From: Larus michahellis | Lineage: Eukaryota; Chordata; Aves; Charadriiformes; Laridae | Direction: 5' to 3' | Assembly: GCF_964199755.1 (NCBI RefSeq) | Contig: NC_133896.1 | Coordinates: 169,757,092-169,821,091 of the forward strand | DNA: 64,000 nucleotides | Shown: positions 61,601-64,000 of the stretch, one piece after another | Numbering within the stretch: position 1 is the first letter of the stretch | Layout of the letters: the number at the start of each line of letters is the position of its first letter | Position numbers and translations under genes: made by a program | The notes under the pieces: model-generated | The model's input: the letters and a program-made list of their open reading frames with translations, nothing else | Told to the model about the DNA's origin: nothing | Databases searched by the model: none

Positions 61601-64000
61601 CAGTACAAACCTGTTCAAGAGTTAATTAGCCTTACATTCCCCCTTCTCATCTCCCAAAAGAAAAACAGTGCACATGAGAAATTCACAGTTGGTTGCTGAG
61701 ATGTGGTAGGTCTTAAAACCAACTCATGAATTCAAATATCTTCATTTCTCTGCTAAGTTTTTTCCAGCGCTGTGTTCTGACTTACTAACTTTTCTGCAGT
61801 CCATTTGGTTTTGGAGCATGGAGAATCAGTAGCCATCTCTTATCAAATATTTAACAAAGCTCTTAAGCATGAGTGATATGCCATTCTTGCATGTATCATC
61901 TGCATCCTTATCTCTACCTAAAATCTACAAGAAAGATCTTCCAAGAGGTCTCTCCTTGTCATATTCTTCAACATATGTGCTCCAATAAGAAAGTTATAGC
62001 CATTATAATGCTTATACCAATTCAGAAAGTGAGGAATATCTCCTCTCTCCAGCCTTAATTTACTCATCACAGCTACCTTGTCCTGACCTCAACTATCAAC
62101 AACTTAACCAGATAATGGCACTTGTACTGATACGGATACCAAATAATGACACTGATACTGAGGATGTTGGAAATAACTAATGTTAGGTTAGCACTACATT
62201 TTTATCAGGTACAAAACTGGTTTTTGAAACAAAAAACAACTGCCATATGAAGCCACTGGCTTTAGTACCAGCCCACAGGATTTTCAGTCTGAATGCAATA
62301 AGCTAGTATGAAGGAGCTTTACCTGGAGTATTCTAGGGCTTTTTTTTTGATACCTTACAATATTCTGAAAACTGCTAACAGGGATTTTACTTTGTTTCTT
62401 CTTGTTATTCTGTTGTTGCTAGTCTGTTGATTGTGGTGGTGTTCTGGTTTCTTTATAAAACACCTAATATGACTTGATTCTGTCACAAATCCTATATTTA
62501 TTTTATTATATAAAATATATTTTCTATGGATAAGTTAACATCTTGGGTTTTTTTAATTTATATTTTTCTTTCCAGCTCTGTGTCTCTGAACACCAGTGTA
62601 ATTTGATACCAAATTATTGGTTTTACAGATCATTAAAAACAGAGTATTTGGCTCAGCTGTCTCAAATACGTCATTCAAGGAACATTCAAGGAATAGTGTG
62701 CCCCTCACAGCATGCTATTTTATTGTAAAATGTGGTGAGACTACTCCTTTCATACAGAAGTTCAGTGGTAAGAAATTTTCACCAAGGAACTTGATAACAT
62801 GAGTTTAATGGTCTATTCAAATTGATAAGTTTCAAAAACACTTCTTTGCAGCCAGAGGAAGCTCTGTGCATAGAAGGCTAGGCTTTTATGTTTTACGAAG
62901 CCATTTATGGATCTAACATTTAATATTTTTACTCTGTTTCATTTGGCTTGTTTACACATCCTTTTTTAATTTATAGTAGTCAGTTAATAATCTTTCAAAT
63001 GATCTGATCAGCCTTAGCCTGGCATTCCAATCCAGAAATGCCTTTTGAGTCACTGATTGTAGTATTCAATTTGTTTGTATAGTAGTTCGGCATGACCTTT
63101 TCAATCTCTAAACGAACAACAGTAGGGTTACTTTTTCAGTGATTTAAATTAACCAATATAAAAAGAGCTGTATGGAGCTGCCATGCTTAGCATAGTGGTT
63201 ATCAATGTTGGCTAGATCCTCCATGTGCTGACAACACTATTTTAAAAAGTTATAGTTTCCTTTGGTGACTTTTTCACCAAAGACATGAAATGACTCAATA
63301 ACTGAAGGTCAATGCTTACAGTTACATTTTCAAGTTTAAAAATATGTTTGTAAACAGCACGGAGTTTACAAAGATCTGGAAAAGATAACTTTGCAATCAA
63401 AGGAAAAATCCTCTTCAGTTCTATCAGAATAGAACGTGCAGATACTATTTTCTTTCTTTCCACCCTACATGCCTATCTTACTTTTTCAGTGGAGAATAAA
63501 TGATCATAATTACCAGACTCTTGAATAATATCATGTAAATAGAAACCAGTTCCAGAGACTCTAAAGATTAATATGAGATGAACTTTGAGATCCGGATGAA
63601 GTCTACTGTGTGGTATTAAATGTTTCCTGCTGATCGCTTGTTTTGCAAGATGCTCTCCATTAAAATACCAGGATACGTAAATGTGCCAGACTATAATTGC
63701 CAAAACTTTTAACTGAATAAGACTTCAGAATTCAGTTTCACAGCACAGAATTTGCTACTGCTCTATGCATTAACTTTGTGTTGAGGATAATTTAGTTCCT
63801 TGAAATCAGCTAGTTAACACATACTGAAAAATTCTGAATCCATTCTGAGACACCTACTACATGCTGAAAAATATTGAAAAAGAGTCATTTCTTAATAGAT
63901 TGCACTAAAGCAGGATGATTTTAATTCTTAAATGCATTTTTTTCTGGGGTATACACTCCTATTCTCTTTTAATATTTTCTATATTGCAGATACGAGAAAG
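52641..64000. other. AT-rich gene desert
   Basis: No gene or well-preserved mobile element is recognised. Noted within: a CTCF-like core with one mismatch at 55290-55301, a short direct repeat at 60510-60567 and a T run at about 60778-60791. The many short open frames have no known domains. Confidence 0.55.
60510..60567. repeat. Short direct repeat
   Basis: CTTCATCATTTGCACACATG (60510-60529) recurs with one change at 60548-60567, 38 bases apart. Confidence 0.75.

Overview
The window looks like a piece of a bird chromosome. It is AT-rich and gene-poor, and it carries several CR1-type LINE fragments whose 3' ends finish in the typical avian (ATTCTATG)-like tail. It holds one clear protein gene, SLITRK5, a single-exon-coding neuronal transmembrane protein encoded on the minus strand. 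The bird assignment rests on the CR1 subfamily style and on a SLITRK5 protein that closely follows the mammalian one but has its own low-complexity insertions.

Layout. Positions 1-1082 are AT-rich and featureless. From 1083 to 4378 there is a nested retrotransposon: an older CR1 (A) interrupted at about 1691/3846 by a second 5'-truncated CR1 (B). A shorter CR1 3' end lies at 9221-10051 and an older one at 18853-19106. From there to about 39 kb the sequence is gene desert with simple repeats and a few badly decayed ancient amniote repeats. SLITRK5 occupies roughly 39.4-47.1 kb on the minus strand: a probable 3'UTR containing an (AAAAT)16 repeat, the coding exon (CDS 41195-44089, 964 aa), an inferred 2.5 kb intron (44098-46626) and a 5' noncoding exon inside a large CpG island (about 46160-48065). 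Beyond the island the desert resumes, with two more CR1 fragments (50734-50836 on the minus strand, 51744-52640 on the plus strand).

How it works together. The only gene product expected here is SLITRK5. Its candidate control elements are a TATA-less CpG-island promoter with GC boxes, a near-consensus CTCF site at the upstream edge, an RE1/NRSE-like site in the first intron and two upstream ATGs that sit at the very end of exon 1. One of these uATGs has an ideal Kozak context and, after the inferred splice, its 11-codon reading frame stops one nucleotide before the SLITRK5 start codon.

I found no operon, CRISPR array, virus or other multi-gene system. The findings are about gene architecture, repeats and candidate regulatory sites. 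All splice, UTR and binding-site calls are read from sequence motifs alone and were not checked against transcripts.
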